From an uncultured Anaeroplasmataceae bacterium (GTDB lineage: Bacteria > Bacillota_I > Bacilli_A > Acholeplasmatales > Anaeroplasmataceae), in assembly GCA_944325035.1 (NCBI GenBank), contig CALUYM010000006.1, positions 1 to 64,000 on the forward strand: a stretch of DNA of 64,000 nucleotides, in the 5' to 3' direction. A program made the translations under genes and the position numbers. Under the pieces are notes generated by a model, which ran no database searches, was not told where the DNA came from, and was given only the letters and a program-made list of their open reading frames with translations. This document shows, one piece after another, positions 49,388 through 57,937 of this stretch. The stretch's first letter is position 1; each line of letters starts with the position of its first letter.

Positions 49388-51302
49388 TGACTAAAACAGG
49401 TCGTAAATTTTCTAGAGTAATTTCATACTCATTTTTATCTTGATTTGTAAGCAAATCATAGATAATTGTATTAAGAGCTTTTTTATGTTTAGGCCTAACT
49501 TTAAAATCTAATTTAACATTTAGATTATACTTTAAAAAAAGTTCTTCATAACTTGATGTTAGTAAATTTAAATCCGGTTTTTTATAAAGCATAATATCAA
49601 AATCAACATTATCTATTACATCATTTTTTATAAAACCAACACTCGTTTTTTCTTTTATTTTAACCAAATCTAAAATAACTAAATGACGTGTATATATCCT
49701 GTTTCCTGCATTATCATAAAAGAAACCTTCATTTATAATTTTTTGATATAAATTTTTAAATGCAGCCGAAATATCGGAAGTGTTTCTTAATATTAACAAA
49801 CTCATCGGATACTTTAAAATTTGTTTCGATAAAATCCCTTCTTCTTGATATCCAACATATCCCGGCGGCGCTCCAAGTAAGGTTTGCATACTAGCATTAT
49901 CTTGATATTGACTCAGATCAAGTTCTAATGTTAGTTCTTCATTAAAACCGAAAAGAGTTTTTAAATCTTCTTTTAATAACTTTAGACTTTCATCATCATC
50001 TTCCAATGCTAAGTGATAATTATAATTATTTGTTTCTTTTAAATTATTTTCACTCAAAAATGATAGTTTGCTAAGCTCTTTATAATGTAAATTCTTCATA
50101 TCTTTTTTATATCCAATATGCTCTTCTAATATATAATCAATTAAGTTTGAATCTATTTCTAATTGATTGCAATTAGCATAACTCATTACCTCATCTAAAA
50201 TATCAATGCATTTATCAGGTCGAGCTTTGTTTAAAATTACTCGATCTGATTCTTCAATCAAATAATTAAGGGTTTCATCAGTAATTTCTTTTTTATGAAA
50301 TAACGAATAACTTTCTTTCAATCCTTTAATAATTCTTTTAGTAGTTATTAAATCTGGTTCTTTCACTAAAATCGGATCAAATCGGCGCCTTAAAGCTTTA
50401 TCTTTATAAATAGTTTTGTGATATTCTTCTAAAGTTGTTGCTCCAATTATTTTTAAATCACTGCGTGCTAAAAAAGGTTTTAATATATTTGCAACATCTA
50501 AACTATTTTCTGCACTACCTGCCCCCATAATTGTATGAATTTCATCAATAAATAAAATAGAAGATTTTTGATTTTTTAAATAGCCTAAAACCTCTTCAAT
50601 CCTACCTTCAAAATCTCCACGATATTTAGTATTAGCTAGCATTTGACTTAAATTCAACTCAAGTACTTCTCCAGGTCTTCCTTCTTTAATTAAAAAACTG
50701 GCATATCCTTCAACAATTGCAGATTTTCCAACACCAGCTTCACCAATAATAAGTGGATTATTTTTATATTTTTTATTTAAAACAACTTCTAGTTTTTGTA
50801 AATAATTATCATATTCAAAAAGCCCATCAAATTCATTATTACGTGCTTTTTCAGTTAAATTTGTAGTAAACTTAACCTCTTCTCCTTTATATTCTTTAAA
50901 ATCATATATTTCTTCTAAATCAACAATTAAATCATGTGGCGAAAGGCCTAAATTCATAATTATTTGTAAGGCAATTGAGTCTTTACATTCTAAAATTGCT
51001 AGTAAGAGATGTTCTTCTTTTATCTTTCCATAGCTTAAATTAGTGGCATATTTAAATATACTGTCTAGTGTATTTGAATATTTAGATCCTCTTTTTCGTA
51101 AAACCAAAATTTTTTCACTTTCTTCAATTACCTCTTTGATATCAACATCATATTCATTCATTAAAAAATGAAAAATTCCATCATCTATTCTCATCATCTC
51201 TTCTAAGAGATATTCCGTTCCTAACGTCATTTGTCCTAGGCTTTCACTTTTTATTCGTACTTTTTCTAATAGTGTTTCCAGTCCTAAACTAAATTGATAC
51301 AT
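49380..51302 (-). CDS. ClpC-like AAA+ protein with inactive second ATPase domain
   Basis: About 640 residues versus 810 or more for ClpC. The N-terminal double Clp repeat (about 1-140) is followed by a complete D1: GEAGVGKSAIVEG (Walker A, numbering from the upstream GTG 190-202), pore residue in TKYRGDFEGR, ILFIDEIHTIMGAG (Walker B) and ALRRRF (arginine finger). No M-domain insert is visible. In D2 the Walker A segment is missing. LELDLSQYQDNASMQTLLGAPPGYVGYQEEG keeps the second pore loop, but Walker B VLLLDEIEKAH has become LLILRNTSDIS. It may be a one-ring unfoldase or an adaptor-like form. I start at 51302, where GGGTGG is 5 nt upstream. Confidence 0.92.
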   Translation of the reverse strand: MYQFSLGLETLLEKVRIKSESLGQMTLGTEYLLEEMMRIDDGIFHFLMNEYDVDIKEVIEESEKILVLRKRGSKYSNTLDSIFKYATNLSYGKIKEEHLLLAILECKDSIALQIIMNLGLSPHDLIVDLEEIYDFKEYKGEEVKFTTNLTEKARNNEFDGLFEYDNYLQKLEVVLNKKYKNNPLIIGEAGVGKSAIVEGYASFLIKEGRPGEVLELNLSQMLANTKYRGDFEGRIEEVLGYLKNQKSSILFIDEIHTIMGAGSAENSLDVANILKPFLARSDLKIIGATTLEEYHKTIYKDKALRRRFDPILVKEPDLITTKRIIKGLKESYSLFHKKEITDETLNYLIEESDRVILNKARPDKCIDILDEVMSYANCNQLEIDSNLIDYILEEHIGYKKDMKNLHYKELSKLSFLSENNLKETNNYNYHLALEDDDESLKLLKEDLKTLFGFNEELTLELDLSQYQDNASMQTLLGAPPGYVGYQEEGILSKQILKYPMSLLILRNTSDISAAFKNLYQKIINEGFFYDNAGNRIYTRHLVILDLVKIKEKTSVGFIKNDVIDNVDFDIMLYKKPDLNLLTSSYEELFLKYNLNVKLDFKVRPKHKKALNTIIYDLLTNQDKNEYEITLENLRPVLVKH

Positions 51303-51359
51303 TAATACCACCCCGCCTCTATATTATATGTTTAAACTAGTAAAAACATACAAATTCAT

Positions 51360-51387
51360 TTGCAAAGCCTTATCTTTATGTTATACT
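51360..51387 (+). promoter_or_regulatory. Probable promoter of hflX
   Basis: TTGCAA (51360-51365) and TATACT (51382-51387) with a 16-bp spacer, 41 bases before the start codon. Confidence 0.55.
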
Positions 51388-51428
51388 TATATAGCATTTT
51401 TTTAAACTATTTGACATGGAGGAATCTT

Positions 51429-52673
51429 ATGAAAAAAGCGATTTTAATAGCAATTCAAAATGGATATGAAAATATTGAATATTCTTTAGAAGAAATGAAA
51501 AATCTTGCTAAAGAATGTGATATTGAAATAATTGGACGCTTAGTCCAAAAAGGAAAAATAAATCCAAAAACATATATTGGTTCTGGAAAATTAGATGAAC
51601 TTTTGGTTGATATTAAATTAGATAATCCTGACTATATCATTTGTAATGATGAGTTAAGTCCTCTAATGCTTAAAAATTTAAATGACTACCTACCTTGTGA
51701 GGTATTGGATCGTTCTTTAGTTATTCTTGACATCTTCTTAAGACATGCAAAGACTAAGGAAGCTAAATTAGAAATTGAATTAGCTCATTTAAGATATCTT
51801 TTACCTCGCCTATCTAGTTTACGTGATGGTTTTGACCGTCAAGGCGGTATTGGTTCAAAAGGACCTGGTGAAACACAGTTAGAATTAGATCGTAGAAAAA
51901 TAAGTGGTGATATATTAAGAAAAGAACGAGAACTTTTAGGAATTCATAAAATGAAAAAAGTTCAAATTGAAAAAAGAAAGAAAAAAAACTTACAAACAGT
52001 CGCATTAGTCGGATATACGAATGCTGGAAAATCATCAACAATGAATACCTTGTTAAACTATGTCACCTATTCTAATGCAAAAACTGTTAAAGCTGAAAAT
52101 CGTCTTTTCGCTACTTTAGAAACAAGTGTTCGTTATCTAGAGTACCAAAATATTGGCTTTTTATTATCCGATACTGTCGGTTTTGTTTCAAAGTTATCAA
52201 CACATCTAATTCATTCTTTTCATGAAACACTAGCTGAAGTTAAAGATGCTGATTTAATCATTCATGTACTAGATATTTCAAATGAATTTGCTTTAGAACA
52301 ATTCTCTGTAACGATGAACGTATTATCTTCTTTAGGTGTTTCTAATAAAAAAACTTTAGTTTTATTAAATAAAGCTGACTTATGTGACAATATTCCAAAA
52401 GTCAGTGGAGTTGATTACATACCATTTTCCAATAAAACTGGATTGAATGTTAAAGAAGTATTAGACTATATCTTAAATCATATTAGTGAAGATTATGAAT
52501 CTTTAAGTGTAAGAATACCTTATAGCGATGCTAAAATTTTAAATTTTATAATTGAAAATACTAATGTTATCTCTAAAGTCTATGAAAATGATGGCATTAG
52601 TGTCGAACTAATGTGTCCAAGGCGTTTCTTAAGTAGAGTTATTCCTTATCAAATTTACTCTACTTTAAGTTAA
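51429..52673 (+). CDS. hflX: GTPase HflX
   Basis: About 414 residues. The N-terminal HflX domain has GRLVQKGKINPKTYIGSGKLDEL and the glycine-rich GIGSKGPGETQLELDRR. G motifs: GYTNAGKSS (G1), LLSDTVGF (G3), LLNKADL (G4). It binds the 50S subunit and splits or rescues stalled ribosomes. GGAGG lies 6 nt before the chosen ATG; the longer frame runs back into the promoter. Confidence 0.97.
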   Translation: MKKAILIAIQNGYENIEYSLEEMKNLAKECDIEIIGRLVQKGKINPKTYIGSGKLDELLVDIKLDNPDYIICNDELSPLMLKNLNDYLPCEVLDRSLVILDIFLRHAKTKEAKLEIELAHLRYLLPRLSSLRDGFDRQGGIGSKGPGETQLELDRRKISGDILRKERELLGIHKMKKVQIEKRKKKNLQTVALVGYTNAGKSSTMNTLLNYVTYSNAKTVKAENRLFATLETSVRYLEYQNIGFLLSDTVGFVSKLSTHLIHSFHETLAEVKDADLIIHVLDISNEFALEQFSVTMNVLSSLGVSNKKTLVLLNKADLCDNIPKVSGVDYIPFSNKTGLNVKEVLDYILNHISEDYESLSVRIPYSDAKILNFIIENTNVISKVYENDGISVELMCPRRFLSRVIPYQIYSTLS

Positions 52674-52733
52674 TTTATCTATAACGCTTATTATTATTTT
52701 TTGTAAAATTATGCATTTGAATGTAAATTTTTC

Positions 52734-52761
52734 TTGACATTTTTAAAAAAAAGTGTATAAT
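52734..52761 (+). promoter_or_regulatory. Sigma-A type promoter of the orphan riboswitch
   Basis: Consensus TTGACA (52734-52739) and TATAAT (52756-52761), 16 bp apart, with TG just upstream of the -10. The transcript should start near 52768. Confidence 0.8.
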
Positions 52762-52768
52762 GAATCCC

Positions 52769-52848
52769 GTAGTTCTAATATCATATAAGTAGCCTGATAT
52801 GGAGGTTACGTTTCTACCAGAGGACCCTAAATCCTCGGACTATGAAAA
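52769..52848 (+). ncRNA. Purine riboswitch aptamer, guanine type, with no downstream gene
   Basis: The three-way junction is clear: J1/2 CATATAA, P2 GTAGCC/GGTTAC with loop TGATATGG, J2/3 GTTTCTACC, P3 GAGGA/TCCTC with loop CCCTAAA, J3/1 GACTATG. The specificity base is C (C52840, equivalent to C74 of xpt), predicting guanine or hypoxanthine. P1 is weak, about four pairs (TCAT with ATGA) before mismatches against an A-tract. GTAGTTC at the RNA 5' end can instead pair with GGACTAT, covering the ligand junction. Two terminators follow and no plus-strand gene does. Confidence 0.92.
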
Positions 52849-52882
52849 AAACTCTTTTTTGTTTTTTGTACTTTTTATGTTT

Positions 52883-52909
52883 AAACATCGCTAAAAGGCG
52901 ATGTTTTTA
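52883..52909 (+). terminator. Terminator following the purine riboswitch
   Basis: AAACATCGC (52883-52891) pairs with GCGATGTTT (52898-52906), with TTTAT following. It lies about 38 nt after the aptamer, so the RNA would be about 140 nt. Confidence 0.8.
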
Positions 52910-52914
52910 TTTTA

Positions 52915-52956
52915 TAAAAAAATAGAAGGTTAAAATCTAATATCCTTCTATTTTTA
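52915..52956. terminator. Bidirectional terminator
   Basis: AAATAGAAGG (about 52920-52929) pairs with CCTTCTATTT (52944-52953). A-tract and T-tract flank it, so it works for the riboswitch RNA and for the minus-strand gene ending at 53016. Confidence 0.75.
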
Positions 52957-53015
52957 TCTGATTTTAATTATTAAATTTTTAGTAATTGTATTTAAGTCTT
53001 AAAATCTTGTTTTCT

Positions 53016-53573
53016 CTATTGTATTTCCGCTACAACTTCTTTTTCATTGCCTTTAACAAATAACATAAGTGATGTTATTAATGCAATCGTAGCTGTTACA
53101 ATATTAAATCCACCAGCTAAATAGTTTTGAGATACGATAAAGAAAATCGCCCATAAATAAGACGAAATACTAAGTGATAATTTTAAATATTTTTCACTCT
53201 TAAGTGGACTAATTACAATAATTGAGTACTCTAAATTAGCAATTATTGGTAAATATCCATACCATGAATTTCCATCCCAAACAATATTAGCTATAAGTCC
53301 AAATAAAGCTCCAAATGCTACTAAAATAATATTCAACCATTTAGTATTTTTACCAAGCAAAACTGATGTATTACGCATAATACTTACAGTTTCTTGAACA
53401 ATACTAGAAAAAGTCGACATTAAAGCCTCGGAAATAGCTAATATTACATGGGCAATCGTCTGATCAATCAAAATTTGTTTACGCGTTTTCAAAACTGGAC
53501 TAATTAAGAAAACAGCCATCGCAATACCACCGATAATCATACCAAGCATAGAAAGCGATATCCCTAATATCAA
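53016..53573 (-). CDS. YgjV family inner membrane protein
   Basis: 185 residues with about six membrane segments. The early SPVLKTRKQILIDQTIAHVILAISEALM and the middle FGLIANIVWDGNSWYGYLPIIANLEYSI are like the YgjV family (KxRKxxLxxQ; WxxxxGxLPxxG). The start is TTG, with GAGGTG 6 nt upstream. Function of the family is unknown. Single gene. Confidence 0.7.
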   Translation of the reverse strand: MILGISLSMLGMIIGGIAMAVFLISPVLKTRKQILIDQTIAHVILAISEALMSTFSSIVQETVSIMRNTSVLLGKNTKWLNIILVAFGALFGLIANIVWDGNSWYGYLPIIANLEYSIIVISPLKSEKYLKLSLSISSYLWAIFFIVSQNYLAGGFNIVTATIALITSLMLFVKGNEKEVVAEIQ

Positions 53574-53623
53574 TTTTCACACCTCATTTTTATAAATTTT
53601 AGATTACGTTGCTAATAATTTAC

Positions 53624-54127
53624 TTATTTTAGAATTTCTTCTAATTGGTGTTTCACCTGTTTTTCTAATTCAGGTGTCATTTCTTCCTTTTTATATTCCT
53701 CGGAAAAATAAATTTTACCCATTCCATTTTCAAATCTAGTGATAAAAGGAACTCTAAGTGGGTATGTGTTATTGGCTTTTTTTTCTAAATCCAACATTAA
53801 ATGACTTGAGATAACTTGCATCATATGCTCAGTAGATTTATTTAATTGAAGACGAATATCTGTATATTTTCTTTTCCTTCGATATGGTCTTGTATCAAGC
53901 ATATAAATTTTATAATCATACTTGTTTAAAATATCGACTAACGCTGGCATAATAGCCTTGCAGTTAGGACACCAATATCCACCAATAAATAGATTAAAAG
54001 ATTCATTATTATCTAGTTTAGCCTTCAGTGTATAATAGGATATTTGTTCAATATTTCGGCTATATGTTCCAAAACGACAAACGAGTTTATCATACGAAGT
54101 AATTCTTGATCTGTATTTATGCTTCAT
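53624..54127 (-). CDS. Cytoplasmic thioredoxin-fold protein
   Basis: 167 residues without a signal peptide. FIGGYWCPNCKAIMPALVDILNKY is a thioredoxin active site (WCPNC), and LRVPFITRF resembles the cis-proline strand. An insert with the basic run RPYRRKRK lies between. It overlaps the 3' end of rsmI by 11 nt and is probably the last gene of the tmk-rsmI operon. Substrate unknown. Confidence 0.75.
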   Translation of the reverse strand: MKHKYRSRITSYDKLVCRFGTYSRNIEQISYYTLKAKLDNNESFNLFIGGYWCPNCKAIMPALVDILNKYDYKIYMLDTRPYRRKRKYTDIRLQLNKSTEHMMQVISSHLMLDLEKKANNTYPLRVPFITRFENGMGKIYFSEEYKKEEMTPELEKQVKHQLEEILK

Positions 54128-54980
54128 TCTTATCTACCTTACTTTTTACAAATTTATCATAAAGCTCACGTTTATCTAGATTATATTCATTTGCAACTTC
54201 TTTAATTGCTTCTTTTGATTTATAGCCTAGCATGATTAAATCGTTAACCAATTTAATTGGATCTTTATCCAAGACTTTATCTTCTTCATTGTATCCTTCA
54301 ATAATAATAACCATCTCACCTTTTAAAGGTTCTCTTTGGCTCAATATCTCTTCTAAACTTCCTCGAATGAATTCTTCAAACTTTTTAGTCAACTCACGAG
54401 CAATACAAACTTGACGATTACCAAAAACTTCCATTACATCCGCAAGCATTTCATAAAGTCGATGAGGAGCCTCATGAAAAATTAGAGTACATTTAATATA
54501 TTTTAACGCCTCTAATTCTTTTTTTCTTTTAGTTGTTTTGCTATCTAAAAAACCATAGAACATAAATGGTTGTGGAGTAAGTCCTGATGCAATTAACCCA
54601 GAAATCCCGGCTGAAGCTCCCGGAATAGGGGTTACAGGAATTTCTTCTTTTATCGCTCTTCTTGCAATATCAAACCCAGGATCAGAAATAACTGGTAAAC
54701 CTGCATCCGAAATAATAGCCACATCATTTCCAGCTTTTAAGTGCTTAATAATTTCATCCTCTTTTAGCTCTTTATTATACTCGTGATATGAATAAATCGG
54801 AGTAGTAATTTCAAATTTATCTAAAATAACTCTTGAATTACGTGTGTCCTCCGCATATATGCGATTTACACTCTTTAGTGTATTAATCGCTCTAAATGTC
54901 ATATCATCTAAATTTCCAATTGGAGTAGCTACTAAGTAAAGAATGGCACTTTTGTTTTGATAACTATAAGTTCGTCTCAT
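54117..54980 (-). CDS. rsmI: 16S rRNA 2'-O-ribose C1402 methyltransferase
   Basis: 287 residues. LYLVATPIGNLDDMTFRAI, YAEDTRNSRVIL, ISDAGLPVISDPGFDIARRA, TPIPGASAGISGLIASGL and IFHEAPHRLYEML are the family's SAM-binding and substrate blocks (tetrapyrrole methylase fold). The start overlaps the preceding gene's TGA as ATGA. A C-terminal extension reads SKEAIKEVANEYNLDKRELY, as in B. subtilis YabC/RsmI. Confidence 0.96.
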   Translation of the reverse strand: MRRTYSYQNKSAILYLVATPIGNLDDMTFRAINTLKSVNRIYAEDTRNSRVILDKFEITTPIYSYHEYNKELKEDEIIKHLKAGNDVAIISDAGLPVISDPGFDIARRAIKEEIPVTPIPGASAGISGLIASGLTPQPFMFYGFLDSKTTKRKKELEALKYIKCTLIFHEAPHRLYEMLADVMEVFGNRQVCIARELTKKFEEFIRGSLEEILSQREPLKGEMVIIIEGYNEEDKVLDKDPIKLVNDLIMLGYKSKEAIKEVANEYNLDKRELYDKFVKSKVDKNEA

Positions 54981-55387
54981 GACTTAATTACACGCATCGC
55001 TTTTTCACGTACATCGCGTTCATCATATACAATTTGCATTAAATCACGACGCTTCTCGGCAGAAATTTCTAGTTCCTTTTCAATATGTTCTAGGAATAAA
55101 TGTTCTAGTGTATTATACAAATCATCTTCCATAGACATAGAGACAAGATTTAAAAATACAATGTTTTTTACTGCTCTATTACAAGATTTGAAATATTCAA
55201 TTGTTTCATCAATACTATCGCTTTTTGAGAATGTATATTCATCAACAATTTCGCGTCCTAATTCACCGTAAATACGAGAAATTAGTTTCTTTTCTACAGC
55301 TTCTGGTTTACCTTCAATATCAATCATGTAAACTGCAATATCTAAGAATTTAAGCTTTTCCTTTTTAGTAAGTAAACTCAAGAACAT
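54977..55387 (-). CDS. Small helical protein, unknown (TerB-like by appearance)
   Basis: About 136 residues, all-helical: LLTKKEKLKFLDIAVYMIDIEGKPEAVEKKLI resembles the opening of TerB-like domains (helix, acidic loop, helix), but the metal-binding residues cannot be confirmed. I start at the ATG at 55387, 8 nt after AAGGAG. It is inserted between trmN6 and rsmI, where B. subtilis has a small GIY-YIG gene, and is coupled to rsmI by ATGA. Confidence 0.6.
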   Translation of the reverse strand: MFLSLLTKKEKLKFLDIAVYMIDIEGKPEAVEKKLISRIYGELGREIVDEYTFSKSDSIDETIEYFKSCNRAVKNIVFLNLVSMSMEDDLYNTLEHLFLEHIEKELEISAEKRRDLMQIVYDERDVREKAMRVIKS

Positions 55388-55392
55388 ACGAA

Positions 55393-56139
55393 TCACTCCT
55401 TTTCATTATTGTAAATTCTTCTCACTTCTTCAGTATGTTTATTATCAGCTGTATGAATAATCAAAGGAGGTAAAATTTTTAACCCGCCTTTTAATCCATC
55501 TTTACGAGCCTCAATTAAAATGTGATTAGCTTCACTATTTTCTTTCGGATAAACAAGTCTCAAACGTTTTGGTTCTAGTCGATATTTGCGAAGTGTTTCA
55601 ACAATATCAATCAATCGATCCGGTCTATGAACCATCGCAAATGTACCACCATTTTTCAGTAAATATGAAGCAGTTTTTACCAGTTCATCTAAGGTAATTA
55701 ACACTTCATGACGAGCAATGGTCTTTTCATCATTTTTATTTATATTCGATTTTCCTTCAATATATTTGAAAAAAGGTGGATTAGTCACGACGACATCAAA
55801 ATATCCCTCAGTAAATCTATTTGGTAAGTTTTTAATGTCATCATTTATTAATTCGATTTGTTCTTCCTTCATATTCATTTTAACACTTTTCTTGGCTAAT
55901 TCATAGGATTTTTTTTGAATCTCAATCCCAATAATTTTCGCATTTGTGTTCAAAGACATATAAAGTGGAATCGGAGCATTCCCCGTTCCCAAATCACAAA
56001 TCAATGTATCTTTTGGTTTAATTGTAACAAAGTTTGCAAGGATAATTGAGTCAAGCGAAAAATTAAACATCTCATAATCTTGAACAATCTTAATTCCTGG
56101 CACACCCAATAAATCATTTATCACTTCTGCCATCGTCAT
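55393..56139 (-). CDS. tRNA1(Val) adenine-N6 methyltransferase family (TrmN6/YabB)
   Basis: 248 residues. CDLGTGNAPIPLYMSLN is the SAM-binding loop and VVTNPPFFK is the N6-adenine methylase catalytic motif (NPPF). In the chosen frame a second ATG at 56133 is better spaced (9 nt) from AAAAGG, so the true start may be there. It ends in TGA within the SD of the next gene and overlaps ricT by 26 nt. Confidence 0.92.
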   Translation of the reverse strand: MTMAEVINDLLGVPGIKIVQDYEMFNFSLDSIILANFVTIKPKDTLICDLGTGNAPIPLYMSLNTNAKIIGIEIQKKSYELAKKSVKMNMKEEQIELINDDIKNLPNRFTEGYFDVVVTNPPFFKYIEGKSNINKNDEKTIARHEVLITLDELVKTASYLLKNGGTFAMVHRPDRLIDIVETLRKYRLEPKRLRLVYPKENSEANHILIEARKDGLKGGLKILPPLIIHTADNKHTEEVRRIYNNEKE

Positions 56140-56956
56140 TTTCCTTTTTATTCTTTGGTCTAATTACTTTGACATCTTCAAATTTTAGATAGCCAAAAGA
56201 ATCTAAACCTAAATATTTAACTTTAATATTGCGGTTTAAAACATCACAAGTTAATACCTTAGCATCACCGTTTTCTGTTGAAACGATATCTCCGACGTCC
56301 GGTGCATTTTTTCTTAATTCAGTATAGACATCATTCTCATAATTGATACAACACAAAAGTTTACCGCAATTCCCACTGATTTTATCAGGATTCAATGATA
56401 AGCTTTGATTTTTTGCCATTTTAACACTTACATTCGCAAACTCAGTTAAAAAAGTCTTACAGCAAACAACTAAGCCACAAGGACCTATTCCACCAAAAAC
56501 CTTAGCCCCATCACGTGACCCTACTTGACGAAGTTCAATTCGTGTACGATAAACATCTGCTAAATGTCTAACTAATTCTCGAAAATCAACACGACCTTCA
56601 GATTCAAAATAAACAATCAGTTTTTGTCTATCCAGTGTGTATTCAGCTCCTAGTACTTTCATATCTAATTTATCCTGGTGTGCAAATTGTTTTGTCTTAG
56701 CCACCACAGCAATCTCTTCTGACTTATTTCTTTCATAAGCATTAATATCTTCTTCTGTACAAAGGCGAATTACATCTTTTAACTCATCGTTATTTTGACT
56801 ATCTTTTAAAGCAAATGGTTCTCCTGTAACAAAACCAACTTCAAGTCCTCTAACTGTTGATACAACTACTGCATCACCATCTTTAAGACGAATATTCCCA
56901 CATCTAAAAGTATATCGTTTTCCCAAGTGTTTAAATTGTACTTTGCAGGCTAGCAT
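56114..56956 (-). CDS. ricT: RicT/YaaT (PSP1 domain protein)
   Basis: 280 residues. ACKVQFKHLGKRYTFRC and the cysteine-rich FGGIGPCGLVVCCKTFLTEF..ISGNCGKLLCCINYE are diagnostic. In Bacillus RicT joins RicA and RicF in a complex that stimulates RNase Y processing and sporulation phosphorelay, with iron-sulfur clusters on such cysteines. It lies between holB and trmN6, as in B. subtilis. Confidence 0.95.
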   Translation of the reverse strand: MLACKVQFKHLGKRYTFRCGNIRLKDGDAVVVSTVRGLEVGFVTGEPFALKDSQNNDELKDVIRLCTEEDINAYERNKSEEIAVVAKTKQFAHQDKLDMKVLGAEYTLDRQKLIVYFESEGRVDFRELVRHLADVYRTRIELRQVGSRDGAKVFGGIGPCGLVVCCKTFLTEFANVSVKMAKNQSLSLNPDKISGNCGKLLCCINYENDVYTELRKNAPDVGDIVSTENGDAKVLTCDVLNRNIKVKYLGLDSFGYLKFEDVKVIRPKNKKENDDGRSDK

Positions 56957-56964
56957 AAATCCTC

Positions 56965-57924
56965 CTAGAATAAATTAACAAATAGATTCATCGCGATATT
57001 TTTAGGTGAAACATTAGTTAATAATTTTTTTTGTAAATCGTAAACAAGTTCTAAATTTTTTCTAACTTTTAATTCAGTTAGATTCTCTTTTAACTTATTT
57101 ATCTTTTCTATATATCCATCTAAATGAATAGCCAATGATGATTGATATAAAATTAACATATCTTCATACAAAACTATCAATAGATTTAAAAAATTGCTGA
57201 GATTTGTTTGATTATCAAAAAATACCAGATTTTTAACTTCAAACATCATCGCATCAGATGGCTTTCTTATTTTTAAATATTGTTCAAACAATGCAGTTAA
57301 AACTAAAATGTTTTCGTCTTTAGCCATTTCTAATGCTTTTATGAAACTTTTTGTTAAAATGGCCAATATATTTGATAAATTTTTATCAATTCCTTCTTTA
57401 CGTAACATTGAAATTAAAACCGCATCATTTAAAGCTTTAAAATTGATTGTTTGACAGCGCGAAGTAATTGTTGGTAAAATCTGACTAATATTAGTAGTAC
57501 ACAAAACACCATAAATACCTGATGCAGGTTCTTCTATGAATTTAAGCAAGCTATTTTGACTAGTCTGATTCATTTTATCCGCATCTAAAATAATATAGAT
57601 ACGTGGGCCTTTTACCTGACTTGTTTTAGAAAGTTCTTGTTGAAGAGATTGAATTTGATCTTTTTTTATCATTTTTCCATCAGGTTTTATTACATAAACA
57701 TTAACATGTTCGTTGGTTAAAATTAAACGACTATTAGTGCTGTTTAAATCAACAACATCAACTTCAGAATAAAGCATACAAGCAAAGAAATAAGCCATTT
57801 CGCTTTTACCGACACCATTAGGTCCTTGAAATATATATGCGTGAGATAGACGATCTTGTTTTTTTGTGTTTTCTAAAATTTGACAAATCTCTTTTTGAAA
57901 AGATAATAGTTCAAGATGCATCAT
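56965..57924 (-). CDS. holB: DNA polymerase III delta-prime subunit
   Basis: 319 residues. SHAYIFQGPNGVGKSEMAYFFA is the P-loop, LDADKMNQTSQNSLLKFIEEPA the Walker B region and TITSRCQTINF carries the SRC arginine finger. The usual four-cysteine zinc module after the first helix is missing. It is part of the clamp loader. It follows tmk by 13 bp. Confidence 0.93.
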   Translation of the reverse strand: MMHLELLSFQKEICQILENTKKQDRLSHAYIFQGPNGVGKSEMAYFFACMLYSEVDVVDLNSTNSRLILTNEHVNVYVIKPDGKMIKKDQIQSLQQELSKTSQVKGPRIYIILDADKMNQTSQNSLLKFIEEPASGIYGVLCTTNISQILPTITSRCQTINFKALNDAVLISMLRKEGIDKNLSNILAILTKSFIKALEMAKDENILVLTALFEQYLKIRKPSDAMMFEVKNLVFFDNQTNLSNFLNLLIVLYEDMLILYQSSLAIHLDGYIEKINKLKENLTELKVRKNLELVYDLQKKLLTNVSPKNIAMNLFVNLF

Positions 57925-57937
57925 CTCACGTCCTTTC

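Noticed and set aside
52841-52924. Short frame starting ATG right after the purine aptamer (begins MKKTLFCFLYF)
   Set aside because: It has no SD, it runs through the terminator hairpin and its composition is that of T-rich DNA. I do not accept it as the riboswitch target.
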